A stretch of 64,000 nt of DNA from Paenibacillus sp. FJAT-29882 (GCF_001510645.1 NZ_LMVB01000001.1:1354436-1418435); one strand, 5' to 3'. Shown: positions 18,406 through 26,409, counted from the stretch's first letter. The notes: a model not told the origin generated them from the sequence alone. Numbers and translations: made by a program.

Positions 18406-18963
18406 TACAATCCTAATGAATTTGGAACACTTATTAACCGATCAGTCAAAACACTTCAAAAATGGGATAGAGAAGGTGTGTTGACAGCTTTTCGAACACC
18501 GACAGGAAGAAGATTTTATACTCACACTCAATACCTAGAGTATATAGGCGCTTCATCGAAAAATGAAAATAAGAGAAAAGTAGTTATTTACACTAGAGTA
18601 TCTAACTCAGGTCAGAGAGACGATTTGCATTTACAAATTGAATTTCTTCAACAATTTGTAAATACAAAAGGTATTAATGTTGATGAAGTGGTGAAAGACA
18701 TCGGGAGTGGATTAAATTTTAATCGAAAAAAATGGAACTTGCTTTTGAAGGATGTGCAAGAAAATAACGTATCAGAGATTTATAATTCACATAAAGATCG
18801 CTTTATTCGTTTTGGTTATGACTGGTTTGAGCGATTCCTTTTGAGTCACGATACAAAATTAATTGTTGTGAATAACGAAAAATCGTCTCCACAACAAGAA
18901 TTGGTTCAAGATTTGATTTCTATTATTCATGTCTTTTCATATCGAATCTACGGATTAAGATAA
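18406..18963 (+). pseudogene. tnpA: IS607-type serine recombinase TnpA, apparently defective
   Basis: The frame reads from codon 18406 (YNPNEFGTLINRSVKTLQKW...), the MerR-like helix-turn-helix expected at the TnpA N-terminus. An in-frame TAA precedes it at 18403 and no ATG/GTG/TTG occurs until GTG 18478, which would remove the helix. The catalytic serine lies in YTRVSNSGQRDDL, and DRFIRFGYDWFERF matches the family. At the C-terminus a TAA at 18961 interrupts what looks like the usual RIYGLRKYKN tail (here RIYGLR, stop, YKN). Start loss and an early stop suggest inactivation; the alternative is a non-standard start. Confidence 0.65.
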
Positions 18964-18997
18964 TATAAGAATACAATTAAAAAGGATGGTGAGTTGG

Positions 18998-20158
18998 ATG
19001 AAAACTTATAAAACAGAGATTTATCCAACTCAAGAGCAAATTATTAAATTAAACCAAACGATTGATGTCTGTAGATTCCTTTATAATCAGTTTATTTCTT
19101 ATAATAAGGAAGTATATGAGAAAGAAGGGAAATTTGTAAGTGGCCTGGACTTTGATAAGTATGTTAATAACGAACTATCTGTCCAAGAAGGATTTAAGTG
19201 GATTAAAAAAGCCTATGGAAAAGCTCGCAAGAAATCCATTATGAATGCGGAAAACGCCTTTAAGAGGTTTTTTAAGGAATTATCTAAATTCCCTAGATTT
19301 AAAAAGAAAAGGAATCAAGATGTCTCTTTCTATGCACCGAGAAACAACAAAGGCGATCTTCTTATCGAACGCCATCGAATCAAAGTTCCCTTTCTTGGTT
19401 GGGTTCGATTGAAGGAAAAAGGGTATCTGCCTGTCAAACAACAGGCAAAAAATATTACGATTACACAAAAAGCAGGAAGATACTATATTTCGGCATTCCT
19501 TGATTGTGATTTTCCTTATTCAAATAATCAACAGAAATCTGAAGGTATAGGTATTGATCTAGGCATCAAAGAATTTGCGTTTGCAAGCAATGGTCACTCG
19601 TTTAGAAATATCAACAAAACACCAAGAGTAAGAAAGTTTGAGAAGAAATTAAAAAGAGAACAGGGATCACTTAGTCGAAAATACGAATTTTACAAAAAGA
19701 AAGGTGGGAAATCTGCTGCTAAAGAGAGGCGGAACCTCAATAAAAATATACTCAGAGTTCAGAAACTTTATCAACGGCTTTTAACTATTCGTGAAGCGTA
19801 TCGACAACATGTTGTATCTATGATGGTGAAAACCAAACCATCATTTATTACGACCGAAAAGCTTAACGTTAAAGGCATGATGAAGAATCGACATTTAGCA
19901 AAAAGTGTTGCCAATCAAGGGTTTTATGATTTTAAACAGCGCTTACTTCATTCTTGCAAAAAGTTTGGAATTGAGCTTAGAGAAGTCGATACGTTTTATC
20001 CTTCTTCTAAATTGTGTTCATGTTGCGGACACAAGAAAGTTAATCTTTCTTTATCGGATCGAATTTACAAGTGTGATAACTGTAAAGTTGAATTAAATCG
20101 AGATCATAACGCTAGTTTAAATCTAAAACAAGCAACCAAATATGTTGTCTTAACTTAA
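18998..20158 (+). CDS. tnpB: TnpB RNA-guided nuclease of IS607/IS605 type
   Basis: A 386-residue OrfB/TnpB protein, the compact ancestor of Cas12, that cuts DNA under guidance of an RNA made from the element's right end. RuvC residues look intact: D187 in GIGIDLGIKEF, E287 in ITTEKLNVKG, and D369 in LNRDHNASLN. A zinc finger CSCCGHKK...CDNCKVEL sits between the last two. The N-terminal helix-turn-helix region begins MKTYKTEIYPTQEQ. The start is ATG 18998, preceded by GGATGGTGAG; the ATG at 18986 has no ribosome site. With TnpA damaged, TnpB may still act in retention of the element or be a passenger. Confidence 0.88.
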   Translation: MKTYKTEIYPTQEQIIKLNQTIDVCRFLYNQFISYNKEVYEKEGKFVSGLDFDKYVNNELSVQEGFKWIKKAYGKARKKSIMNAENAFKRFFKELSKFPRFKKKRNQDVSFYAPRNNKGDLLIERHRIKVPFLGWVRLKEKGYLPVKQQAKNITITQKAGRYYISAFLDCDFPYSNNQQKSEGIGIDLGIKEFAFASNGHSFRNINKTPRVRKFEKKLKREQGSLSRKYEFYKKKGGKSAAKERRNLNKNILRVQKLYQRLLTIREAYRQHVVSMMVKTKPSFITTEKLNVKGMMKNRHLAKSVANQGFYDFKQRLLHSCKKFGIELREVDTFYPSSKLCSCCGHKKVNLSLSDRIYKCDNCKVELNRDHNASLNLKQATKYVVLT

Positions 20159-20285
20159 CTAAACAACATATATGTACCGATGGCTAGTCGGGAATTGACG
20201 CTTGTGGAGAATCAAACCCACTGCGGTAGCGAGAAAGTAGCGAAACAGGATTCGTTGAAGCAAGAAAACTCTGGATACGTATATT
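20159..20285 (+). ncRNA. presumed omega-RNA scaffold region of tnpB
   Basis: The sequence after the tnpB stop, including GGAGAATCAAACCCACTGCGG and ending near GTTGAAGCAAGAAAACTC (about 20253-20270), resembles the right-end consensus GATGAAGCAAGAA known from IS200/IS605/IS607 elements, where the guide RNA is transcribed. The RNA probably starts inside tnpB. The exact 3' boundary, and hence the guide, is not certain. Confidence 0.5.
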
Positions 20286-20313
20286 TATACACATTTTTAG
20301 TAGCAGAGCTATC

Positions 20314-21087
20314 ATGTTTGTCACAACGGCTGGTCGCACCGATGATCTACATATTGAACAAGCTAAAAATATTGCCACTCAATTTTCACTTCCATTTTAC
20401 CAGAGGAATAAACGTTCTATAGCTAGAATGCATCAAGACTATAGAATGGATTGCCTAGTAGTAGGAAAAAACAAACTGGAACTTCATAAAATTTCTGGAA
20501 GTATGCCTTTCTTTTTTCACCCAAATCTCGCAATGGTTCGTACTAAACGATTGATGAATGGGGAAGAAGATCCGTATATAGCGGCTGCTAAAATTGAAAG
20601 AGGGTCCTCTATACTTGACTGTACACTAGGCCTAGGATCAGATGCTATCATCGCGAGCTATGTATCAGGTCCTGGTGGGGAAATTAGAGCAATTGAAGAA
20701 AATCCGATCGTCTCTTTTATTGTGGAACAAGGACTGTTGCAGTGGGAAAGTGGCATCGAACTTATGGATGCTGCGATGAAAAGAATCCATATTCAAACAG
20801 GCAATCATCTTGAGGTGTTAAAGACGCTTACGGATAATAGTTTCGATGTGGTGTACTTTGATCCGATGTTTGAAGAACGTATTGAAGAATCAGAAGGTAT
20901 GAAAGGGTTGGCACAATTTGCATCGCATGAAGATTTACAACTAGAAACGATAGTGCAGGCAAAGCGGGTTGCTAGAAACCGAGTCGTGCTAAAGGATCAT
21001 TTTCAAAGTAAACGTTTCGAGCAATTGGGGTTCACAACAATCAAAAGGAAAACTTCTTTATTTCATTATGGCTATATTCAATTATAA
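20314..21087 (+). CDS. RsmJ-like SAM-dependent methyltransferase
   Basis: A 257-residue Rossmann methyltransferase resembling the RsmJ family (16S rRNA guanine-N2 methylation in enterobacteria). SAM motif I is in SILDCTLGLGSDAIIASYVSG (about residues 98-118). Acidic motif II ends AIEENP, and the catalytic-type motif VVYFDPMFEE (about 188-197) matches the RsmJ VYLDPMFP. The N-terminus MFVTTAGRTDD looks complete for the family. However, no clear ribosome site precedes the ATG, because the IS right end abuts it; the native leader may have been displaced. The target RNA or substrate in Bacillaceae is unproven. Confidence 0.8.
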   Translation: MFVTTAGRTDDLHIEQAKNIATQFSLPFYQRNKRSIARMHQDYRMDCLVVGKNKLELHKISGSMPFFFHPNLAMVRTKRLMNGEEDPYIAAAKIERGSSILDCTLGLGSDAIIASYVSGPGGEIRAIEENPIVSFIVEQGLLQWESGIELMDAAMKRIHIQTGNHLEVLKTLTDNSFDVVYFDPMFEERIEESEGMKGLAQFASHEDLQLETIVQAKRVARNRVVLKDHFQSKRFEQLGFTTIKRKTSLFHYGYIQL

Positions 21088-21089
21088 AC

Positions 21090-21119
21090 GAAACTCGTCT
21101 CTTTTTTTCGACGGGTTTC
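21090..21119 (+). terminator. hairpin after the RsmJ-like gene
   Basis: GAAACTCGTC (21090-21099) / GACGGGTTTC (21110-21119) with a T-rich loop and one G-U pair. It lies 3 bases after the stop. Confidence 0.65.
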
Positions 21120-21158
21120 TTCGCGTTTGAATTTTAATCGATCTATAATGAAAAAAGA

Positions 21159-21186
21159 AGCCTTGCCATCTGTTAATGGCAAGGCT
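21159..21186 (-). terminator. terminator of the 24-residue peptide gene
   Basis: The 11-bp perfect stem AGCCTTGCCAT / ATGGCAAGGCT is followed on the minus strand by TCTTTTTT. It lies 92 bases after the stop of the small gene at 21278-21352. Confidence 0.8.
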
Positions 21187-21277
21187 GGTTAAGGCTATTA
21201 AAATGAAAAGCCACTTCTTTTTCTGATTAGAAACAAGCGAAGAAATGAAGTAGGTCTATTCATGGCAATACAAGTGA

Positions 21278-21352
21278 TTAATCGGCAATCGCTTCATAAA
21301 TGAAATAAACAAGTGAAATAACGACAAGAATCAAAATCGCTGACGATCCCAT
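21278..21352 (-). CDS. 24-residue single-pass membrane peptide
   Basis: A tiny gene encoding 24 residues: MGSSAILILVVISLVYF is one hydrophobic helix, followed by the short acidic tail IYEAIAD. The evidence it is real: a near-perfect ribosome site TAAAGGAGGA (minus strand, 21361-21369) 8 bases before the ATG, and a strong terminator 92 bases downstream on the same strand. I do not recognise a family. Size and topology are like bacterial small membrane proteins that modulate a partner or membrane-curvature peptides, but no function can be assigned. It lies between the RsmJ-like gene and ypjP. Confidence 0.7.
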   Translation of the reverse strand: MGSSAILILVVISLVYFIYEAIAD

Positions 21353-21672
21353 AGATGAATTCCTCCTTTACAAAACAATGGGTTACTATTAATAATTCTA
21401 CATCAGATAAGGATAATCCTTCATTCTTATTTGCATATGTAAAAATTCTTGAGAGGGAAAAATGGTATTTCTTTATTATATGCAAGTAAGCCTTTTCTCA
21501 TAATGAAACCGTATATACATTTTTTTCGTAATTTCCTAAGAAATTCAGTATACTAGAAACTAGAAGATAGAAATGACTAGTTATGTATAATGGAACGGAA
21601 ATTTTCCAAATAAAGATTAATATGTGAACCGAAATTTGGAAACTAAAATGATTAAGGAGGAGAGAAAACATC
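21353..21672. other. intergenic region between peptide gene and ypjP
   Basis: No further gene is seen. It must contain divergent promoters; TATAAT at 21586-21591 is a candidate -10 box for ypjP, about 80 bases before its start. Confidence 0.45.
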
Positions 21673-22299
21673 ATGCAGAAATCGAGATGGTTGAAGAAAA
21701 GCCTCGTTGTATTAGTATCTGTTTTAACATTCGGTATGGTTTCTCCTTCCGATATATCTTGGCGTGCACAAGCACATTCCGATAAACACGCGAAGAAGGA
21801 CATCTTTGAAGAAGCAGAAAGTACAGGCTATTCTTTATTGGAATCAGCTGATGATCCGATTTCAACAACAATATTTGACCGAAGTGAGTTTATTGAATCA
21901 ATGATGGCAAAGGCCCAGGACCATGCCTTTACGAAATTCGGTGCAAAGATTGGTCCGAAGATTGAGGATGAATTTAAATTTTCTGTTTTACCAAAAATTG
22001 AAGAAGCTATTACTCAAATGGCAGTAAAATTTCCTGATGAAGAGCTTGTCCAGTTAACCATATCTAAAGGTCCTTCTTCAGGGCGCGGTGAGAAAATTTT
22101 TCATATTTTTAATGAAAATACCGGAAAAGATATCATTCGTTTTCATGTTAGACAAGAGAATCCTCCCCAAGAAGGATATTGGTTCAATTTTCACTACCAT
22201 ACGTATCATGATGAATTCGCTACACATTATGCTTTAGGCAAAATTTATTGGAATAAGAATACACCACCAAAATGGTCGGAGCAAACTTATTTTTCTTGA
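21673..22299 (+). CDS. ypjP: YpjP family secreted protein
   Basis: A 208-residue protein with an N-terminal signal peptide (basic MQKSRWLKKS, then hydrophobic LVVLVSVLTFGMVS, with a likely cut after RAQAHS). The mature domain contains the family segments ITQMAVKFPDEELVQLTISK and a His/aromatic-rich C-terminus (YWFNFHYHTYHDEFATHYALG). It matches B. subtilis YpjP, which also lies next to the thymidylate synthase gene. The function is not known. AAGGAGGAG precedes the ATG. Its His-rich tail might bind metal, which is a guess. Confidence 0.85.
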   Translation: MQKSRWLKKSLVVLVSVLTFGMVSPSDISWRAQAHSDKHAKKDIFEEAESTGYSLLESADDPISTTIFDRSEFIESMMAKAQDHAFTKFGAKIGPKIEDEFKFSVLPKIEEAITQMAVKFPDEELVQLTISKGPSSGRGEKIFHIFNENTGKDIIRFHVRQENPPQEGYWFNFHYHTYHDEFATHYALGKIYWNKNTPPKWSEQTYFS

Positions 22300-22382
22300 A
22301 AATGTTTTATTTTTGCTGGAAATTGAAGTTAACATTTGAAACATAAATCCAATAGGCGTATGCTAACGATATAGCCAAACTG

Positions 22383-22408
22383 AATGCGCTGCTATTAGCG
22401 CATTTTTC
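22383..22408 (+). terminator. terminator between ypjP and terC
   Basis: AATGCGCT (22383-22390) / AGCGCATT (22397-22404) then TTTT and a further T-run. Confidence 0.8.
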
Positions 22409-22521
22409 GTTTTTTAAAGAATGATGTATACGGTATTCAGTTTGGTTTCGAAGTTCCTGTATAGGCACTTACGATTTTCTAATAAAAGAATCATTTTATT
22501 TTACAAGAAAGCCGGGATAAT

Positions 22522-23274
22522 ATGTTAACAAGCATTATGGACACATATGCTCAATTTTTTGATTGGGGGATGTGGGTTGAAGTATTGTCAGATCCAGTAA
22601 GTTGGGGGTTAATTGGCACACTGATTTTACTTGAAGGTTTGCTGTCAGCGGATAATGCACTGGTTCTTGCGGTCATGGTTCGTCATTTACCTAAGAAACA
22701 GCGAAAAAAGGCACTCTTCTATGGGTTACTTGGTGCTTATGCATTCCGATTCATTGCAATTGGACTTGGTGTTTATTTAATTAATCTATGGTGGGTAAAA
22801 GTATTAGGAGCAACATATCTTGCGTGGCTTGCCATTAAGTATTTTATTGATAAAACGAAACAAGGTGAAAGTGAAGAAGAAGCAAAAGGATTGTCTAAGG
22901 AAAGTTTCCTGATTAGAATGTTCGGTAATCTATGGGGAACAGTAGTTGCTGTTGAATTAATGGATATTGCGTTTTCGGTTGACAGTGTGCTTGCTGCATT
23001 TGGTGTCAGTGAAAAAGTATGGGTGTTGTTGATTGGTGGTATGCTTGGTGTGCTAATGATGCGTGGCATAGCAGGTGTCTTTCTTAAATTAATCGACAAA
23101 GTGCCTGAACTTGAGACGGCTGCGTACGTATTGATTGCGATTATCTCGGTTAAAATGTACCTTGCTGTCATTCATATTGAGATTCCTTATGCAATGTTTT
23201 TCCTTTTGATCGTCATCACGTTTGCGATTACTTTTGTTGTCCATTTCCGTAACTTACGTCATCTAAAAGAATAA
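22522..23274 (+). CDS. TerC family membrane protein (metal exporter type)
   Basis: A 250-residue polytopic protein with about seven membrane helices. TerC signatures are GTLILLEGLLSADNALVLA (about residues 34-52) and VVAVELMDIAFSVDSVLAA (about 142-160), with the paired acidic residues thought to bind metal. The N-terminal SxxSADNAL form is that of YceF-like proteins; Bacillus TerC proteins (YceF, YkoY) have been linked to manganese export into secreted enzymes. I looked for a yybP-ykoY manganese riboswitch in the 220 bp upstream and saw none. The ribosome site is weak (AGCCGGG). It is followed by a family A repeat. Confidence 0.87.
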   Translation: MLTSIMDTYAQFFDWGMWVEVLSDPVSWGLIGTLILLEGLLSADNALVLAVMVRHLPKKQRKKALFYGLLGAYAFRFIAIGLGVYLINLWWVKVLGATYLAWLAIKYFIDKTKQGESEEEAKGLSKESFLIRMFGNLWGTVVAVELMDIAFSVDSVLAAFGVSEKVWVLLIGGMLGVLMMRGIAGVFLKLIDKVPELETAAYVLIAIISVKMYLAVIHIEIPYAMFFLLIVITFAITFVVHFRNLRHLKE

Positions 23275-23287
23275 GTGAAAAAAGTGT

Positions 23288-23405
23288 TTCCCAAAAGGGT
23301 CAGACCTCACACACTATACATCGTTTATTGTGTCATTTATCCGTCACATAAACGATATATAGTAGATGTGTGCTCTGACCCTTTCGTTATGGGGTAGACT
23401 CTTTT
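23288..23405. repeat. palindromic intergenic repeat, family A (well preserved)
   Basis: CCCAAAAGGGTCAGACCTCA (about 23290-23309) and ATACATCGTTTA on the left pair with TAAACGATATATAGTAGATG and TGTGCTCTGACCCTTT on the right. Outer CCCA/TATGGGG extends the stem. It begins about 14 bases after the terC stop and is a good reference copy. Confidence 0.8.
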
Positions 23406-23438
23406 CTACGTTCAGATGGAAATAGGGTAGGGATACAT

Positions 23439-23690
23439 TCAAATATCCGGAAATTTCCGTTTGATGATCTGAAACACTAAGGAAAAGAAGATGAAGAAGC
23501 ATAATGGAATAAAAATGGACCATAGAATTGAGCTAATTAAAGGGTGTAAAAGGAGACCTAAAAAGAGAGAAAATATGAAAAGGTCAAGATAAATGAAAAC
23601 CTCTAAATTAAATACATCAAGCACTTCATCTGCAAGTTCAGGGTGAAGTCTTAATAGCTCCTGTTTATTAACACGTCTCAATATAATCAC
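23439..23690 (-). CDS. small hypothetical membrane protein
   Basis: 83 residues with a charged N-terminus (VNKQELLRLHPELADEVLD) and two hydrophobic segments (IYLDLFIFSLFLGLLL and ISSILWSIFIPLCFFIFF) separated by a short turn, ending in a basic tail. I do not recognise a family. The start is uncertain: GTG 23690 has no good ribosome site, while TTG 23681 has AGGTG at suitable distance. Convergent with terC and separated from it by a family A repeat. Confidence 0.55.
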   Translation of the reverse strand: MIILRRVNKQELLRLHPELADEVLDVFNLEVFIYLDLFIFSLFLGLLLHPLISSILWSIFIPLCFFIFFSLVFQIIKRKFPDI

Positions 23691-23743
23691 CTAGCATTCA
23701 TCCAGTTACTTCTTGTATATGTTTAAACCTACCGAAGCGTTAC

Positions 23744-24213
23744 TCATAAAGTGAAACTTCTATCGGTGAGGTTTTTTATCCCCCACTGATGGTTAGTTAA
23801 ACCAGGATAAATTCATTGGAAATCTTCTGTTGCCATCAGTAATCTCACCTTATTTTCCCAATATTTTCGAAAGTTTAATGGTTTCATAATATGTTATACT
23901 TCAATAATATGAAAGTAGTAGTTTATCCCGTATTAACAGGCAGTAAGCCCCCTACCCCGAGATTTAGAGGAATCAAGGAAGGACTGCCCGTAAAAGCCCG
24001 ATTAGTGGGATACAGTGAAACTTACTGATGCGTGAGCAGAAGGTTAGCTGAGGCCTACAGGATGTGGGTCACTCAGACGTTGCCGCAGGATGCGGTGTAT
24101 TTAGTCTGAGTTCGTTGAATTCGGGTTTGTAGTGTCGCTTTAGCGACACTAGAACAGGACTAACAATTAGTGGGGGATGAAGCACCCCTTACTGATTCAA
24201 GTTTCACTTTATA
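23744..24213. repeat. multi-hairpin repeat element, family B, with inverted ends
   Basis: A non-coding 470-bp region bounded by AAAGTGAAACTT (left) and AAGTTTCACTTTA (right), inverted copies of each other. From 23924 on there are consecutive stems: GGCAGT/ACTGCC, CTCAGAC...GTCTGAG enclosing TTGCCGCA/TGCGGTG, AGTGTCGC/GCGACACT (loop TTTA), and GGGG/CCCC. It is more GC-rich than flanking intergenic DNA. Parts recur at 9487, 10815, 34142 and 57207. No ORF of note is present. It is either a mobile structured element or a structured RNA gene; I recall similar Bacillus intergenic repeats but cannot name a family. Confidence 0.65.
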
Positions 24214-24244
24214 TTGCTAGTTTAATGAATTGGTGGTTCTATAC

Positions 24245-24949
24245 ATGAGAAGAATATTATCTTTAGTCTTATGCCTCCTTCTTTTCTTCATTCTGTCTTC
24301 ATTTTCATTTGTTGAAACGGATGGCATAAGTGTTGGTGCTTTTGCAGAAGATCATCGTCTAAAATTAACGAAAGTATGGCAGGAAAATACAAAACTAGGC
24401 AGACTTTTTTTATTTCCTGAACATTCCTTTAATGTAGACGAAGCTGTTCAGATTGTTGAACAAATTAGTGTGCTTCCTCCTGCTACAATTCAGAAGTTAG
24501 TTGATAAAAATGTGAAAATTAAACTATTCACAGGTCGTTTAACTGATGATCCATTTGCTGAGCATTTAAAAGGAAGTAAGCCAAGAGGATATAAAAATGA
24601 ACAGACGACTTGGGATGATGTGCCAGGAATGGGAGGGGATCGAATTGTCCTTGTGAAAATCGGTGCAAGTGAACCGGGAAACGGGCACAGTTCGATTAAT
24701 CTTGAGCTTCACGAATTAGCCCATACGATTGATACATATGCATATGACGGAATTCGTGATGATGGAGTATTTTTGGGGGCTTGGGAACAAGAAGTAAGCC
24801 GTCTTTTTCCTGGCAAAGCCTATTATTCTACATATCCAGAAGAATACTTTGCCGAAACATATGCGATGTTCTTTGCGAATGCAGCTTCTAATAAAGTGCT
24901 GAAAGAGAAGGCACCGCACACGTATTTATATATTAAACAGTTAAACTAA
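24245..24949 (+). CDS. secreted zinc metalloprotease, anthrax lethal factor / Pro-Pro endopeptidase type
   Basis: A 234-residue protein with a signal peptide (RRILSLVLCLLLFFILSSFS) and a single catalytic domain of the ATLF/M34-like family. The zinc motif HELAH is at residues 156-160 in NLELHELAHTIDTY. The third-ligand region EEYFAETYAMFFAN has Glu at about 204, and a conserved tyrosine segment YYSTYPEEYFAET precedes it. Size and motif order match clostridial and Geobacillus Pro-Pro endopeptidases (PPEP), which trim proline-rich surface proteins. The start ATG 24245 has GGTGG upstream. The substrate is not evident; no proline-rich surface protein lies adjacent. It lies immediately after repeat family B. 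Confidence 0.8.
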   Translation: MRRILSLVLCLLLFFILSSFSFVETDGISVGAFAEDHRLKLTKVWQENTKLGRLFLFPEHSFNVDEAVQIVEQISVLPPATIQKLVDKNVKIKLFTGRLTDDPFAEHLKGSKPRGYKNEQTTWDDVPGMGGDRIVLVKIGASEPGNGHSSINLELHELAHTIDTYAYDGIRDDGVFLGAWEQEVSRLFPGKAYYSTYPEEYFAETYAMFFANAASNKVLKEKAPHTYLYIKQLN

Positions 24950-25126
24950 AATGGAAATTAATGTAGGGGTCTTCGTTGAAATATTACTTTGCGAAGAGAA
25001 CAGATATTTTGATTATCGATGCATTTTAAATGGTTCTCTTAATCCAATGTTCAAAAAGGTTTTGCTGTTGAAACCAGAACTAGGCTACAATAATAGTGTG
25101 TATTTGAAAAAAAGGTGGTTTATTTA

Positions 25127-25921
25127 ATGAAGCAATATTTGGATTTATGTAAGCATGTGCTTGAAAATGGTACAAAAAAAAGTGACAGAACAGGAACAGG
25201 TACAATCAGTACTTTTGGCTATCAGATGAGATTTAATCTGCAAGAAGGCTTTCCAGTTCTTACGACAAAAAAACTAAGCTTAAAGGCAATCATTCATGAA
25301 TTATTGTGGTTTCTGCAAGGCGACACGAATGTTTTGTACCTACAGAATAATGGAGTACGCATTTGGAATGAATGGGCGAATGAAAATGGTGAGCTTGGTC
25401 CTATTTATGGCCATCAATGGCGTTCATGGGGAACAGCTGATGGCAGACAAATTGATCAAATTTCACAATTGATTGACCAGATTAAAACTAATCCTGATTC
25501 ACGCCGTTTGATTATTAATGCTTGGAATGTCGGCGAGTTAGAAGAAATGGCTTTACCTCCCTGCCATGCGATGTTCCAGTTTTATGTTCGGGATGGAAAA
25601 CTGTCTTGTCAGCTCTATCAACGATCCGCTGATGTATTTTTAGGTGTGCCATTTAATATCGCTTCATATGCCTTGTTGACAATGATGATTGCACAAGTCT
25701 GTGACTTGGAGTATGGAGACTTTATTCATACATTTGGGGATGTTCATATTTATAACAATCACATTGAGCAAATCAATCTCCAGTTAACTCGAGAACCGTA
25801 TCAATTACCAGTTATGAAAATTAATCCAGATGTAAAAAGTATTTTCAATTTTAAATATGAAGATTTTGTACTGGAAAACTATGAATCGCATCCACATATT
25901 AAAGGAGAAGTGAGTGTATGA
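25127..25921 (+). CDS. thyA: thymidylate synthase
   Basis: Makes dTMP from dUMP with methylenetetrahydrofolate. 264 residues, exactly the classic ThyA length. The catalytic Cys146 is in [12 protein letters not shown], and [22 protein letters not shown] (positions about 170-191) is the dUMP-binding signature. The arginine in [10 protein letters not shown] (about 21) contacts phosphate. The start is ATG 25127, with AAAGGTGG upstream; an in-frame GTG at 25115 lies within the ribosome site. It overlaps dfrA by 4 bases. In B. subtilis the corresponding gene is called thyB; I use the general name. Confidence 0.97.
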   Translation: MKQYLDLCKHVLENGTKKSDRTGTGTISTFGYQMRFNLQEGFPVLTTKKLSLKAIIHELLWFLQGDTNVLYLQNNGVRIWNEWANENGELGPIYGHQWRSWGTADGRQIDQISQLIDQIKTNPDSRRLIINAWNVGELEEMALPPCHAMFQFYVRDGKLSCQLYQRSADVFLGVPFNIASYALLTMMIAQVCDLEYGDFIHTFGDVHIYNNHIEQINLQLTREPYQLPVMKINPDVKSIFNFKYEDFVLENYESHPHIKGEVSV

Positions 25922-26409
25922 TTTCTTTCATGTTCGCAATGGATGAGAATCGAATAATCGGCAAGGATAATACCTTGCCTTGGTATTTACCAGCGGATCT
26001 CCAGTATTTTAAAAAAGTGACAATGGGTCACCCTATTCTGATGGGCAGAAAAACGTATGAGTCAATTGGAAAGCCTTTACCAGGTAGAGAGAACATCATC
26101 TTGACTCGAAATGCAGATTATCAACAAGAGGGCATAACAGTGATCTCAGATATGAAAGAAGCCGTGGCATATGCGGACGCCTTGGATGAAGAGGTATTTG
26201 TTATTGGTGGAGCAGAAATCTTTCAGCAATTAATTTCTGATTGCAAGCGTCTATACATAACGCAAATCCATCATTCATTTGAGGGTGACACGTATTTCCC
26301 GGAATTAAATATGTCAAAATGGCAGACAGTTTCTAAAACGACTGGTATCGTGGATGAAAAGAACAAATATCCTCATGAATTTATTGTATTAGAACGAATC
26401 GAGAACTAG
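25918..26409 (+). CDS. dfrA: dihydrofolate reductase
   Basis: Regenerates tetrahydrofolate consumed by thymidylate synthase, using NADPH. 163 residues. Seen: the Met20-loop region [20 protein letters not shown], substrate-contacting Asp/Glu in [18 protein letters not shown]-binding [16 protein letters not shown], and [10 protein letters not shown] (about 96-105). The ATGA overlap with thyA indicates translational coupling in a thyA-dfrA operon, the standard Bacillus arrangement. It has no features of mobile trimethoprim-resistance enzymes. Confidence 0.97.
   Translation: MISFMFAMDENRIIGKDNTLPWYLPADLQYFKKVTMGHPILMGRKTYESIGKPLPGRENIILTRNADYQQEGITVISDMKEAVAYADALDEEVFVIGGAEIFQQLISDCKRLYITQIHHSFEGDTYFPELNMSKWQTVSKTTGIVDEKNKYPHEFIVLERIEN

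Larger units (their letters stand above)
18330..20313 (+). mobile_element. IS607-type insertion sequence (tnpA remnant + tnpB)
   Basis: A two-gene element of serine-recombinase TnpA followed by RNA-guided nuclease TnpB, inserted between brxA and an rRNA-methyltransferase-like gene. IS607 elements make no target duplication and have no long terminal repeats, so the ends given are estimates. The left end contains repeated ATATGTG (18364-18370, 18374-18380) and ATATGTTTGTG (18386-18396), as expected for recombinase-binding subterminal repeats. The right end holds the presumed guide-RNA scaffold. TnpA appears broken, so the copy is probably not self-mobile. Confidence 0.8.

Noticed and set aside
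18478..18963. Treating GTG 18478 as the true start of TnpA
   Set aside because: The frame upstream still encodes the conserved helix-turn-helix, so starting at 18478 would delete an essential domain; annotated as a defective gene instead.
22300..22521. Possible yybP-ykoY manganese riboswitch before the TerC gene
   Set aside because: Searched by eye for its conserved loops; only an ordinary terminator hairpin and AT-rich sequence are present.
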